DNA of 28,952 nt, from NCBI GenBank assembly GCA_040756415.1, contig JBFLYZ010000050.1, positions 1 through 28,952 of the forward strand, in the 5' to 3' direction. The position numbers and the translations under genes are program-made. The stretch's first letter is position 1, and the number at the start of each line of letters is the position of its first letter. Positions 15,214-22,609 of the stretch are shown piece by piece. A model generated the notes under the pieces. That model searched no databases. It had not been told where the DNA came from and worked only from the letters and a program-made list of their open reading frames with translations. The DNA is from JBFLYZ01 sp040756415. Lineage in GTDB: Bacteria > Bacteroidota > Bacteroidia > JADZBD01.

Positions 15214-15390
15214 GCCTTGACCGTTTTTATAGCTAAGGATAAGCATACCGTGATGCATGATATTTTTATCTACCAAGTACCTTTTGGTTTTTTAGGCAAA
15301 ATTGTTGATGCTCTGATTCTGAAAAGATATATGACACGGTTCTTATTGACCCGCAATAGGATTATAAAGGAAGTTTCAGAAAATCAATAA
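15214..15390 (+). pseudogene. 5'-truncated SRPBCC-family gene fragment
   Basis: About 58 codons survive. VMHDIFIYQVPFGFLGKIVD, then the LKRYM and LLTRNRIIKE motifs, match what I know of the C-terminal end of SRPBCC (START/Bet v1-like) ligand-binding proteins, where a 'GT.M.D...Y..PFG.LG' strand is followed by a long helix. The N-terminal two thirds of the usual 150-residue domain is missing. The open frame continues upstream only as non-homologous sequence from the tail of the preceding gene and has no proper ATG start. The break coincides with the end of the AT-rich island, so insertion or deletion there probably destroyed the gene. Confidence 0.6.
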
Positions 15391-15409
15391 TTGCTCTTGA
15401 ATCCTCCCC

Positions 15410-15440
15410 TTGCCTATCTCCCCAGCACTGGATAACTTTG
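15410..15440 (+). promoter_or_regulatory. -33/-7 promoter of the dienelactone hydrolase-like gene
   Basis: TTG (15410-15412), 20 nt, then TAACTTTG (15433-15440) fits the Bacteroidota sigma-A consensus TTG-N19/20-TAnnTTTG. The ATG is only 4 nt further on, so the transcript would be leaderless or nearly so. Confidence 0.65.
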
Positions 15441-15444
15441 CGGC

Positions 15445-16269
15445 ATGAAAAAAATACTCTACCCAATAGCTATAGGCCTCTTACTTCTTTCCTGCGGCAA
15501 CCCGGAACAGAAAACCGATACCGCAGATACGCCTAAAACCATTTCCGTTAAAGAAGAGAGCATTACTTACTCACTCGATACGCTGAGCATGAACGGCTAT
15601 ATAGCCTGGAACGAAAACGACAGCTCCCGCAGGCCCGTGGTGCTGGTGGTGCACGAGTGGTGGGGCATGAACGATTACCCGAAAATGCGGGCAAGGCAAT
15701 TGGCGCAGCTCGGCTACCTGGCCATGGCGGTAGACCTGTACGGCAACGGCAAAACGGTGGACGATCCCCAGAGCGCGGGCAAGCTGGCCGGCCCCTTTTA
15801 CCAGAACCCGCAAATGGCCAAAGCCCGCTTTGACGCTGCCCTGGATAGAATAAAAAGCCATCCCATGGCCGACACCGCGCAACTGGCCGCCATAGGCTAT
15901 TGTTTTGGCGGAGGCATGGTGCTGAACATAGCCCGCCTGGGCAGTGAGCTGGATGGAGTGGTGAGCTTCCACGGCAGCCTGCTGGGCGTGCCGGCCGACA
16001 AGAGCAAGCTGAAGTCCTACATCCTTGTCCTGCACGGTGATGCCGATGAGTTCGTAAAGCCCGAAGAGGTGGACAGATTCAAAGCCCAGCTCGACAGCAT
16101 AGGCGCTCCTTATACTTTCGTGGCTTATCCTGGCGCTACACACGCCTTCAGCAATCCCGGTGCGGACGAAAAGGCGAAGAAGTACAATATGCCCATTGCC
16201 TACAACCCCTCTGCCGATTCGGCTTCGTTCAGGGAGATGCAGGGTTTTTTTGAGAAGATCTTCAAGTAG
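15445..16269 (+). CDS. Dienelactone hydrolase family lipoprotein
   Basis: A 274-residue alpha/beta hydrolase. The N-terminus carries a lipobox, LLLLSC, with Cys17 as the lipidation site, so it sits in the periplasmic or outer-membrane lipid layer. Residues from about 50 onward match the dienelactone hydrolase family: HEWWGMND (Glu71), the nucleophile elbow GYCFGG (Cys153), GDADEFV (Asp201) and the ATHAF histidine (His233). The Cys-Asp-His triad and the assisting Glu are all present, so it should be a working esterase or lactonase. The natural substrate is unknown. Most family members are cytoplasmic, and lipoprotein forms occur in Bacteroidota. It is transcribed on its own from the promoter just before the ATG. 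Confidence 0.92.
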   Translation: MKKILYPIAIGLLLLSCGNPEQKTDTADTPKTISVKEESITYSLDTLSMNGYIAWNENDSSRRPVVLVVHEWWGMNDYPKMRARQLAQLGYLAMAVDLYGNGKTVDDPQSAGKLAGPFYQNPQMAKARFDAALDRIKSHPMADTAQLAAIGYCFGGGMVLNIARLGSELDGVVSFHGSLLGVPADKSKLKSYILVLHGDADEFVKPEEVDRFKAQLDSIGAPYTFVAYPGATHAFSNPGADEKAKKYNMPIAYNPSADSASFREMQGFFEKIFK

Positions 16270-16344
16270 ATATAACGACCCAGTTTGCGATGCTCCTAGC
16301 AAACACCATGTCTAAAATGTATCGCATTTTATACGCTTGAATAA

Positions 16345-16511
16345 ACGCGGGCAGGTACGGAAAATTTGCCGGGGCATCTTAGCGGGAAGCTGGGATTGCC
16401 ACGGCTAATAAGGCTGCTTGTGCGACAAGGGGCAATCGCAGGGTGCTTAAATTTTCCGACCTGCCTGCCGGCAGGCAGGTTTTTTGGATACTTTTTTCTA
16501 AAAAAAGTATC
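16345..16511 (+). ncRNA. Candidate structured RNA or composite palindromic element
   Basis: GGCAGGT-A-CGGAAAATTT (about 16350-16367) pairs with AAATTTTCCGACCTGCC (16449-16465), broken by one extra base. Inside, GATTGCC pairs with GGCAATC and GCATC can pair with GGTGC. The result is a long hairpin of about 120 nt with internal bulges. The palindrome at 16459-16480 plus a T-run follows, then GATACTTTTTT/AAAAAAGTATC (16487-16511). It could be a 6S-like or other small RNA with its terminator, or a decayed mobile element. The other part of the gap from 16270 holds two weak hairpins (16283-16304, 16313-16331). Confidence 0.35.
16459..16480. repeat. Perfect 22-nt palindrome ('PAGRQ' repeat) followed by T-run
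   Basis: ACCTGCCTGCC directly followed by GGCAGGCAGGT, then TTTTTTGG. In an open frame it reads LPAGRQ. The same sequence occurs scattered in many Bacteroidota genomes. Here it can also act as a terminator. A split copy lies at 12360-12400. Confidence 0.8.
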
Positions 16512-16601
16512 GAAGAAGTTAAAGTCAAGTTCCAAAAAGCCTATAGCGACCCCTTAAAGATGAATCGTACTTTTAGTGTAACAGATCTACATTTCACTCC
16601 T

Positions 16602-17033
16602 ATGACATTATCCAACACCCAACCCTGCCCCCACTGCGGCCGTTACAACAACCGGGCTGTTTCCATCGATGCGGTCATCATACAAAGCGACAAGGTCCTG
16701 CTCATCAAACGGGGCAAGGATCCGTTTAAAGGCCACTGGGCCCTGCCGGGAGGATTCGTGGAGTGGGATGAAACAACCGAAGACAGCGTGGCGCGCGAGG
16801 TGCTGGAAGAAACAGGGCTGAAGGTGGAAAGCTGCACCCTGATCGGTGTGTACAGCTCTCCCAAACGCCACCCCCAACAGGTGATCAACGTGGCTTATAC
16901 CGTGCAGGCCACCGGCCAACCCCGGGCAGGCGATGATGCCCTGGAATTTCAATGGTGTTCGATCAATACATTGCCTGAGCTGCTGGCCTTCGATCACCGG
17001 GAGATCATACTTGACGCGCTGAAGAAGAAGTAA
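16602..17033 (+). CDS. NUDIX hydrolase
   Basis: A 143-residue protein. The NUDIX box is complete: GGFVEWDE...REVLEETGL (G-x5-E-x7-REUxEExGU), so it should cleave a nucleoside-diphosphate-linked compound with a divalent metal ion. The N-terminus carries a single CPHCG knuckle, as in NADH pyrophosphatase-like or ADP-ribose pyrophosphatase-like NUDIX proteins with half a zinc ribbon. The ATG at 16602 is chosen because homologues usually begin just before the Cys knuckle. An ATG at 16560 would add 14 residues (MNRTFSV...). The open frame extends further upstream only through the palindromic repeat and is not likely to be coding. The substrate cannot be told from sequence. Confidence 0.9.
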   Translation: MTLSNTQPCPHCGRYNNRAVSIDAVIIQSDKVLLIKRGKDPFKGHWALPGGFVEWDETTEDSVAREVLEETGLKVESCTLIGVYSSPKRHPQQVINVAYTVQATGQPRAGDDALEFQWCSINTLPELLAFDHREIILDALKKK

Positions 17034-17037
17034 GGCA

Positions 17038-17125
17038 GGTAGTGTATCAGTTTGAAAAATTTAACCACGGAGAACACGGAGGGCCACAGAGTTACACGGA
17101 GAAAAAAGCATACTGATACACTACC
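17038..17125. repeat. 88-bp MITE-like element with 14-bp terminal inverted repeats
   Basis: GGTAGTGTATCAGT (17038-17051) and ACTGATACACTACC (17112-17125) are perfect inverted repeats. The interior carries the spaced motif ACCACGGAG, ACACGGAG, CACAGAG, ACACGGAG, a repeat seen between genes in many unrelated bacteria. It starts 5 nt after the NUDIX stop codon. No clear target-site duplication is visible. Confidence 0.7.
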
Positions 17126-17178
17126 GTAAGGCATTACCGCTTTTTCCGGATAGGGCAATTCACTACCTTTAACTATTC

Positions 17179-17685
17179 ATGCATAAATCACAGCGTATCC
17201 TTTTAGCGCTTATTGCTTCCATTATCCTGTGCGCCTGCGACAGCACCCGCCTGCAGCCCTGCTGCCGCTTTAAACCCGGCTACGGGGGCTTTGACCGGTA
17301 CCGCACACTGAAGCTGGCCCGGGAGCTGCCCGGTACCGTGGCCGTGTATACCACAGAAAAGTATGCCATTGTGCTGGACAGGAAAAGAACCGAGCGTAAG
17401 TTGTCGTCCATGCCCGGCAGCGCTGAATCCGGATCTTATGTAAGGAACGATACCCTGTTCCTCGACAAAACCCCCGGAGCCTATGCCCTGAATAGATTCA
17501 TCGTACGTGAGATCGAGCGTAAGAACGCGGTCATCATCAATCTGAGCACGGGAAAGAAGCTGAGCCGGATCAAAAGAAGAAAGTTCAACTGGCAGACCAG
17601 CGGGCGCAGCGGGCGTGGAGGCAGGGAATACAGCGACCCGGATACCGGCTATGTGATTGTGCGCCTGGATTACTGGATATCGTGA
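17179..17685 (+). CDS. Small lipoprotein of unknown function
   Basis: A 168-residue protein. The N-terminal hydrophobic segment ends in the lipobox ILCAC, with Cys20 before DSTR. The remainder is basic and rich in Arg/Lys (ERKRTERK, RIKRRKFNW, SGRSGRGGRE) and contains a short Cys cluster (QPCCRF) after the lipid anchor. The C-terminal part (SDPDTGYVIVRLDYWIS) looks like a beta strand pair. I do not recognise a family. It is preceded by the MITE-like element and a weak TACCTTTA -7-like box at 17164-17171. The gene stands alone in its orientation, with about 85 nt to the next start. Confidence 0.75.
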   Translation: MHKSQRILLALIASIILCACDSTRLQPCCRFKPGYGGFDRYRTLKLARELPGTVAVYTTEKYAIVLDRKRTERKLSSMPGSAESGSYVRNDTLFLDKTPGAYALNRFIVREIERKNAVIINLSTGKKLSRIKRRKFNWQTSGRSGRGGREYSDPDTGYVIVRLDYWIS

Positions 17686-17771
17686 ATGCCGGTATATGTC
17701 ATAAAATATGATGACATGTTATTATTTGCCGAATTATTTTAATTTAGCTTAAACAAACAAAAATCACCCGC

Positions 17772-18776
17772 ATGAAAAAAAATTTACTCCTATCAGCCTG
17801 TATTGCGCTCTCCGGCCTGCTCAGCGCGCAGATATCCACCTCCGTTGCCATGGCCTGGGCGCCTGGCGATGTGTTCACGACCTACTCGGCCGACACCACC
17901 GGTGTGCAGGAAGGACCCGCAGGCGCCAACCAGACCTGGAACTTTTCCAACCTGGTTATTTCCACTTCGCCAAGCACCTCCACCTGTGTAGCTCCTTCCA
18001 CCACGCCCTACGCGGCCAGTTTCCCGTCCGCTACGGTAGCGGCCGGGGCCAACGGGGGCTACAGTTATTACCAGGTAAGCAGCGGCTCTACGATCTATCA
18101 CGGACTGGGCGTACCCAACCAGACCCAGGTTTACTCCGACCCGGAGATCATGATCACTTACCCCTTTACCTATAACACCACCGTGACGGATAACTTTGGC
18201 GGCACCTGGATGATCTCTTCCATTCAAAATACCCGTTCGGGCACTTCTACCACCACGGGTGACGGGTACGGTACGCTTATCCTGCCTTCGGGCACTTTCA
18301 ACAACGTCCTGCGCGTAAAGCTGGTGCAGAATTACAGCGATGTAAGCCTGGCCGGAACCATCCAATACAACTTTGAGATCTATTACTGGTTCAACGCAGT
18401 GGACAAGGACCCCTTGCTCAGCGTTCAGAAATGGACCATTACCCAGTTCTCCACCACCTCTTATACGAAAGTGGTATTCGTATCCGATGCTGTTGCGGGC
18501 TTTGCCGATAACGACCATCTGAGCCCCCGATTCGATCTATTCCCGAATCCCGCTTCATCGCCTGCCAATATCTCCTTTGCACTGGAGGGGCAGACCGATG
18601 TTTCCTGCACGGTCTATAGCCTGACCGGCCAGCAGGTGTACAACGAAACATACGGCAGGCTGCAGGCTGGAACACATTCCTTTCTGCTCAACACCGGGGA
18701 GCTGGAATCAGGGATCTATTTCGTATCCGTGGAAATGAACGGGGTGCGCACTCAGCGCAAGCTGGTGGTCGAGTAG
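17772..18776 (+). CDS. Secreted protein with T9SS type A sorting domain
   Basis: A 334-residue protein. The signal peptide (MKKNLLLSACIALSGLLSA) is cleaved before Q20. Residues 20-245 are a Ser/Thr/Tyr-rich, probably all-beta region of a kind common in Bacteroidota, with no catalytic motif that I can see. Residues about 256-334 are a type A C-terminal sorting domain: FDLFPNPASS, then VYSLTGQQVY, then LESGIYFVSVEMNGVRTQRKLVV. The type IX system removes this domain and fixes the protein to the cell surface or releases it. It thus shares an export route with the giant type B adhesins, but its own role is unknown. A clear terminator follows it. Confidence 0.92.
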   Translation: MKKNLLLSACIALSGLLSAQISTSVAMAWAPGDVFTTYSADTTGVQEGPAGANQTWNFSNLVISTSPSTSTCVAPSTTPYAASFPSATVAAGANGGYSYYQVSSGSTIYHGLGVPNQTQVYSDPEIMITYPFTYNTTVTDNFGGTWMISSIQNTRSGTSTTTGDGYGTLILPSGTFNNVLRVKLVQNYSDVSLAGTIQYNFEIYYWFNAVDKDPLLSVQKWTITQFSTTSYTKVVFVSDAVAGFADNDHLSPRFDLFPNPASSPANISFALEGQTDVSCTVYSLTGQQVYNETYGRLQAGTHSFLLNTGELESGIYFVSVEMNGVRTQRKLVVE

Positions 18777-18799
18777 CATCTGCGCAAGATCTGAGCAAG

Positions 18800-18824
18800 A
18801 ACCCCGCTGCCCGCGGGGTTTTTT
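18800..18824 (+). terminator. Rho-independent terminator of the T9SS type A cargo gene
   Basis: AACCCCGC, loop TGCCC, GCGGGGTT, followed by TTTT: an 8-bp perfect stem with a T-run, 24 nt after the stop codon. Confidence 0.9.
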
Positions 18825-18869
18825 CCAAATCCCTTCCATCCGGCCAGGTCAGCCGCCCGGCCCCTTACG

Positions 18870-18900
18870 AAAAAAATAAAACCCCGGCTCTGCAACCGGC
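18870..18900 (-). terminator. Possible minus-strand terminator of the small membrane gene
   Basis: Read on the minus strand, CCGG-TTGCAGAG-CCGG is followed by GGTTTTATTTTTTT. The stem is short (4 bp), but the T-run is strong and it lies 36 nt after the stop of the small gene at 18936-19031. Confidence 0.35.
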
Positions 18901-18935
18901 ACCTGAACGCATGTATCGCGGGAGGACGGACAGGG

Positions 18936-19031
18936 CTATTGCCACTGTCCTTTTTCGATCTTATAGTAAAACCAGACCATCATACCTGCCACGATGACAA
19001 AAAGTACGGTAAATCCAAATGGTGTCAGCAT
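18936..19031 (-). CDS. 31-residue single-span membrane protein
   Basis: On the minus strand, ATG at 19031 to TAG at 18936 encodes 31 residues. A short polar start (MLTP) leads into a hydrophobic segment (FGFTVLFVIVAGMMVWFYY, residues 5-23) and a charged tail (KIEKGQWQ). This is the form of small membrane subunits or regulators, such as those attached to respiratory oxidases or transporters, but there is no partner gene nearby and I cannot name it. Third positions and the sharp hydrophobic/charged division look like real coding sequence. The rest of the 460-nt gap between 18777 and 19236 holds only the two terminators and the leader of the next gene. Confidence 0.6.
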   Translation of the reverse strand: MLTPFGFTVLFVIVAGMMVWFYYKIEKGQWQ

Positions 19032-19236
19032 GGTTCATATGTTTATTTGGCTTGAAAAACGCGCTTCCAAATTTTGTTCCACTCTTGACCGGCCTTGTCA
19101 CTTTTGCAGCGTTATGAAAATTTGACAAATGAATGGCTATACATTTTGTCAGCCCCGCCAGCAGGGCCGGAACTTTAATGAAACAACTTTATGGAATCCA
19201 TCCCGCGGAACGCTCTTTAACCCAAAACTGCCATCC

Positions 19237-20469
19237 ATGAAAAAGCTCATTCTTGCGATTTTTGTATTCAAAGTCATTCCCTTTTACGCTGCAGAGCCGG
19301 TCCGAACGGATTTCTTCGGAGTGAACGCCCTGCTGGGCGATATCGGCTTCGTGAAAAAGTTCGGCCGCCTGCCTGATGAGCTGAGCGATCGTACCCTGCG
19401 TATACAAACGCACCTTCAATACGTGGAAGGCCTGCTTCGCAGCGCCAGCACAGCGCATCTTTCAGCCGCTCAGAAAGAAAACAGGAACAACATGCTCGGC
19501 CTGCTCCATGACTATTGGACGGCAGGCGATTTTCCGCTCAACTACGACTACGCCACCAGGCGGCCCTGCTTCATCGACAAGGACGGCAACATCTGTGCGG
19601 TGGGTTACCTGGTGCAGCAAACCGCAGGGCAGGAGGCGGCAGACAAAATAAATTCCCTTTACAAATATTCCTACATCACCGAAATGCAATTACCCGAACT
19701 GGAAGGCTGGATAGCCGCCTCGGGCCTCAGCGAAACCGAGTGCGCCATGATACAGCCCGCCTATGAGCCTTACCTGGTGCCGCCCATCTATGCAGACGGA
19801 GGCCTGACTGGCCTGCAGGAATACCTGGCAAAGAACATCAGCCTCGACAGTAAAAAAGTGGATTCGGCCCATGTATCCTTCACGGTGGATACCAGCGGGC
19901 TGACGAAGAACGTGAAGGTGAAGGCCAGCGAGAAACTGAAGATGCAGATCAAAACGGCAATGGAAAAGGCCGTGTATAAACCCGCCTATTACCAGGGATG
20001 GGGCAGCCTGGCGGGCAAGCACGAGGAAAGCAACGTAAGCTTCAGACTGGTCTTCAACCTGCCGGCCGACAGCATTTATTTCCCGCAACTGATCGATTGC
20101 CGGGGCATGCCCGGTCTGCTCAAACCTGATTCGGCCAAACAGGTGGCGAAGATCATCCTCTCCAGGAAAGACAAGAACGTTTCATTCAATAGCCTGACGA
20201 TCGTTCAAAACGGGAAACAACCCGATTACAGCTATAGCGGGGCTATGGACCTGGTGATCCTTTGCGACAAAAGCCAGCTTAGCTCGGGCTCCACGATCAC
20301 CCTGGAAATAAAAGGCTATAACCTGCGCACCATCGTGCTGAAGAACATTCCTTTTAACGACCAGGCCCTGGTGATCCCCTTCTCCCAGGTAAATAACGAT
20401 TATATTTTTTATCCTTATTACGCGCCACCGGACATGAGGATACCGCTGAGGACCAGCGTAAAAACATAG
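19237..20469 (+). CDS. Secreted Bacteroidota protein with TonB_C-like C-terminal domain
   Basis: A 410-residue protein, starting at the ATG of MKKLILAIFVFKVIPFYA, which gives a signal peptide. The in-frame ATG at 19129 would put 36 non-signal residues before it. Residues 25-175 belong to a conserved Bacteroidota module: a helical part (RTLRIQTHLQYVEGLLR), then GDFPLNYDYATRRPCFIDKDGNICAVGYL and YITEMQLPELEGWIAASGLSETE (given here as separate motifs), then MIQP. Residues about 189-275 (GGLTGLQEYLAKNI...VSFTVDTSGLTKNVKVKA...YKPAYYQG) resemble the TonB C-terminal fold, without the usual N-terminal transmembrane anchor. The last 130 residues are beta-rich and unknown. It probably acts in the periplasm or at the outer membrane, and its function is not known. 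Confidence 0.8.
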   Translation: MKKLILAIFVFKVIPFYAAEPVRTDFFGVNALLGDIGFVKKFGRLPDELSDRTLRIQTHLQYVEGLLRSASTAHLSAAQKENRNNMLGLLHDYWTAGDFPLNYDYATRRPCFIDKDGNICAVGYLVQQTAGQEAADKINSLYKYSYITEMQLPELEGWIAASGLSETECAMIQPAYEPYLVPPIYADGGLTGLQEYLAKNISLDSKKVDSAHVSFTVDTSGLTKNVKVKASEKLKMQIKTAMEKAVYKPAYYQGWGSLAGKHEESNVSFRLVFNLPADSIYFPQLIDCRGMPGLLKPDSAKQVAKIILSRKDKNVSFNSLTIVQNGKQPDYSYSGAMDLVILCDKSQLSSGSTITLEIKGYNLRTIVLKNIPFNDQALVIPFSQVNNDYIFYPYYAPPDMRIPLRTSVKT

Positions 20470-20539
20470 CCTATCTATGTCATGATTATAACGACAGGAA
20501 AAACCGGCCGGGCAATGATCGTACTCACCTGGATTGAAT

Positions 20540-20547
20540 TATTTTTG
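20540..20547 (+). promoter_or_regulatory. -7 element that decides the start of the M48 protease gene
   Basis: TATTTTTG (TAnnTTTG) lies 4 nt before the ATG at 20552. An upstream in-frame TTG at 20534 would start translation before the promoter, so ATG 20552 is preferred. Confidence 0.5.
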
Positions 20548-20551
20548 TCTT

Positions 20552-22609
20552 ATGCACACGCATCTCGACCGCGACAAGGAATTCAAGCGCCAGGCTGTCA
20601 AGGCAGTGATGGCGATCGTTTTTTTCGTACTGGTGTACCTGCTGCTGGTAGCCTTTGCCATTGGCCTCACCCTGCTTTGCGGATATTTGGGCATCAGCCT
20701 CATCGGTTTGGGCATCAGCGCGGTCAGCCTGCTGGGTGGCCTGGGCCTTATTGGGCTGGGTTTGCTCGTGCTGATCTTTGTGCTGAAGTTCATTTTCACG
20801 AAACACAGCACTGACCGTTCCGGGCTCACCGAAATAAGCCGCGATGAGGAACCCCGCCTGTTCGGGCTGATTGAGGCAACGGCCAAAGCTACGAAGACCA
20901 GCCTGCCCAAAAAGGTCTATTTATCTCCCGATGTGAACGCATGTGTTTTCTACGATTCCAGCTTCTGGAGCATGTTCCTTCCCGTACGCAAGAACCTGCA
21001 GATCGGGCTGGGCCTGGTCAATTCGGTCAATGAGGGCGAGCTCAAGGCCATACTCGCGCACGAGTTCGGACACTTTTCGCAGCGCAGCATGAAGATAGGC
21101 AGCTACGTGTACAATGTCAACCAGGTGATCTTTAACATGCTTTACGATAACCAGTCCTACCAGTCACTCGTAGGACAATGGGCCAGCGCCAGCCAGATCT
21201 TCACGCTGTTCGCCCTGATAGGTATCAAGATCATTGAATGCATACAGTGGATATTGCGGCAGGTCTACAGTGTGGTCAACCTGAGCTATATGGCGCTTTC
21301 GCGTGAAATGGAGTTCCATGCCGATGAGGTGGCCGCGCGGGCGGCAGGCTCGCAGCCTCTCATTACTTCCCTGCTGCGGATCGACCTGGCCGAACATGCG
21401 TATAACAGTGTGCTGGAATTTTACAATGATAAGGTAGAGGAGAATATCCGCACGGAGAATATCTTCCCGCAGCAGTCCTTTGCCATGATGCACACCGCTT
21501 CGGCCTATAAGGTAAATAACAGGCATGGCCTGCCTGATGTGACGGAAGATATCGTGAACAGCTTTAACCCCTCGCGGATCGAGATCAAAAACCAATGGGC
21601 TTCGCACCCTGCTGTGACCGAAAGAACCAGGCGTCTGCGCGAGCTGAACGTTGAAATGCCCGTGAGCACAGCGTCCGCATGGAACCTGTTCACACGTCCC
21701 GAAGAGATCCAGAAAAAGATCTCTGCCCGCATCTTCGAGCATATTCCCTATAAAACGCCCCGGAATATCGATGCGAGGGAGTTCGAGACATTATATACGG
21801 AGCATATCAACAAGTATGCATTCCATAGCCTGTATAACGGCTTTTACGACAACAGGGACATCAGCGTTTTCGACCTGCAAAAGGCCGCCAGCAATACCGC
21901 CCTGCCCGTTTTCTCAGGGCCTGAAGAGATATTCACCGATCAAAGAAAGATCTTCCTGCGCGAGCTGAACGGCCTCAGGCAGGACACGGAGCTGCTGCGG
22001 AAGATCTATACCAGCGAGGTCAAGATAAAGACCTTTGAATACGATGGTATACGCTACCGTGCGGATGATTGCCTTGAACTGATCAGCCGCCTGAAAAAGA
22101 CACTGACCACCAAGGAAGAAGAGCTCAAAAAACTGGAATCGGCTATCTACCGCTTCTTTTATTTGAAGGCCGAAGCGCTGGGAAGACAAGGTGAGCTGGA
22201 GGCGAAATACAGGAACGTATTCCTTATTTCTGCCGAGTCGGAGCCGGACGTTAAAATGCACGCGGAGTTCGTTCAGTCGCTTTCGTTTACCCACCACGAA
22301 CTGCCTTTTGAGGCCATACAGGAGAACATGTACCAGGTGAAGATCAAAGAGAACAAGCTGCGCCTGCGCATGAAGCATTTCATCAGCGATGCCAAATACC
22401 TCTCTTACCTAAAAGAAGATGATAAAAAAGCCATGGACAAATACCTTTCGAAGGAATGGACTTATTTCAGCCAGACCGCTTACGATGAACAGGCCTTAAA
22501 GATCATGTACGAAGGGGTGAATGCCTTCCATCAATCTGTTTTCCATGCCGCCTTCGGTTCGAAAAAGGACCTGCTCGACTTCCAGGCGAGCTTGCTGCCT
22601 GCTCAGTAA
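20552..22609 (+). CDS. M48 family membrane zinc metalloprotease
   Basis: A 685-residue protein. Two to three hydrophobic segments occupy about residues 15-82. The zinc motif HEFGH is at 170-174 (ILAHEFGHFSQRSMK), and the third ligand is in SREMEFHADEVA (Glu254), as in M48/HtpX/Ste24 proteases. Another hydrophobic stretch (QIFTLFALIGIKIIECIQWIL) lies between the two motifs, as in the family. The C-terminal 350 residues are a long, mostly helical and partly coiled-coil region (SRLKKTLTTKEEELKKLES) not found in the minimal HtpX proteins, which suggests a Bacteroidota-specific regulatory or interaction part. A membrane protein quality-control role is likely from the family, but substrates are unknown. 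Its 3' end overlaps the opposite gene by 7 nt. Confidence 0.9.
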   Translation: MHTHLDRDKEFKRQAVKAVMAIVFFVLVYLLLVAFAIGLTLLCGYLGISLIGLGISAVSLLGGLGLIGLGLLVLIFVLKFIFTKHSTDRSGLTEISRDEEPRLFGLIEATAKATKTSLPKKVYLSPDVNACVFYDSSFWSMFLPVRKNLQIGLGLVNSVNEGELKAILAHEFGHFSQRSMKIGSYVYNVNQVIFNMLYDNQSYQSLVGQWASASQIFTLFALIGIKIIECIQWILRQVYSVVNLSYMALSREMEFHADEVAARAAGSQPLITSLLRIDLAEHAYNSVLEFYNDKVEENIRTENIFPQQSFAMMHTASAYKVNNRHGLPDVTEDIVNSFNPSRIEIKNQWASHPAVTERTRRLRELNVEMPVSTASAWNLFTRPEEIQKKISARIFEHIPYKTPRNIDAREFETLYTEHINKYAFHSLYNGFYDNRDISVFDLQKAASNTALPVFSGPEEIFTDQRKIFLRELNGLRQDTELLRKIYTSEVKIKTFEYDGIRYRADDCLELISRLKKTLTTKEEELKKLESAIYRFFYLKAEALGRQGELEAKYRNVFLISAESEPDVKMHAEFVQSLSFTHHELPFEAIQENMYQVKIKENKLRLRMKHFISDAKYLSYLKEDDKKAMDKYLSKEWTYFSQTAYDEQALKIMYEGVNAFHQSVFHAAFGSKKDLLDFQASLLPAQ

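Noticed and set aside
15145..15390. Independent 81-residue gene
   Set aside because: The frame begins at a TTG inside the end of the preceding gene, and only its last 58 codons resemble a known domain. A truncated SRPBCC remnant explains it better.
15571..16302. 243-residue minus-strand frame opposite the dienelactone hydrolase
   Set aside because: The plus strand carries a complete catalytic triad and lipobox; the minus frame is a His/Val/Gln-rich shadow.
16443..16601. N-terminal extension of the NUDIX hydrolase
   Set aside because: The extra residues come from reading through the palindromic repeat and the A/T hairpin (LPAGRQ, FSKKSIEE). Family members begin near the CPHCG knuckle.
19129..19236. 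Start of the secreted TonB_C-like protein at 19129
   Set aside because: It would place 36 polar residues before an otherwise good signal peptide. ATG 19237 gives MKK plus a hydrophobic core.
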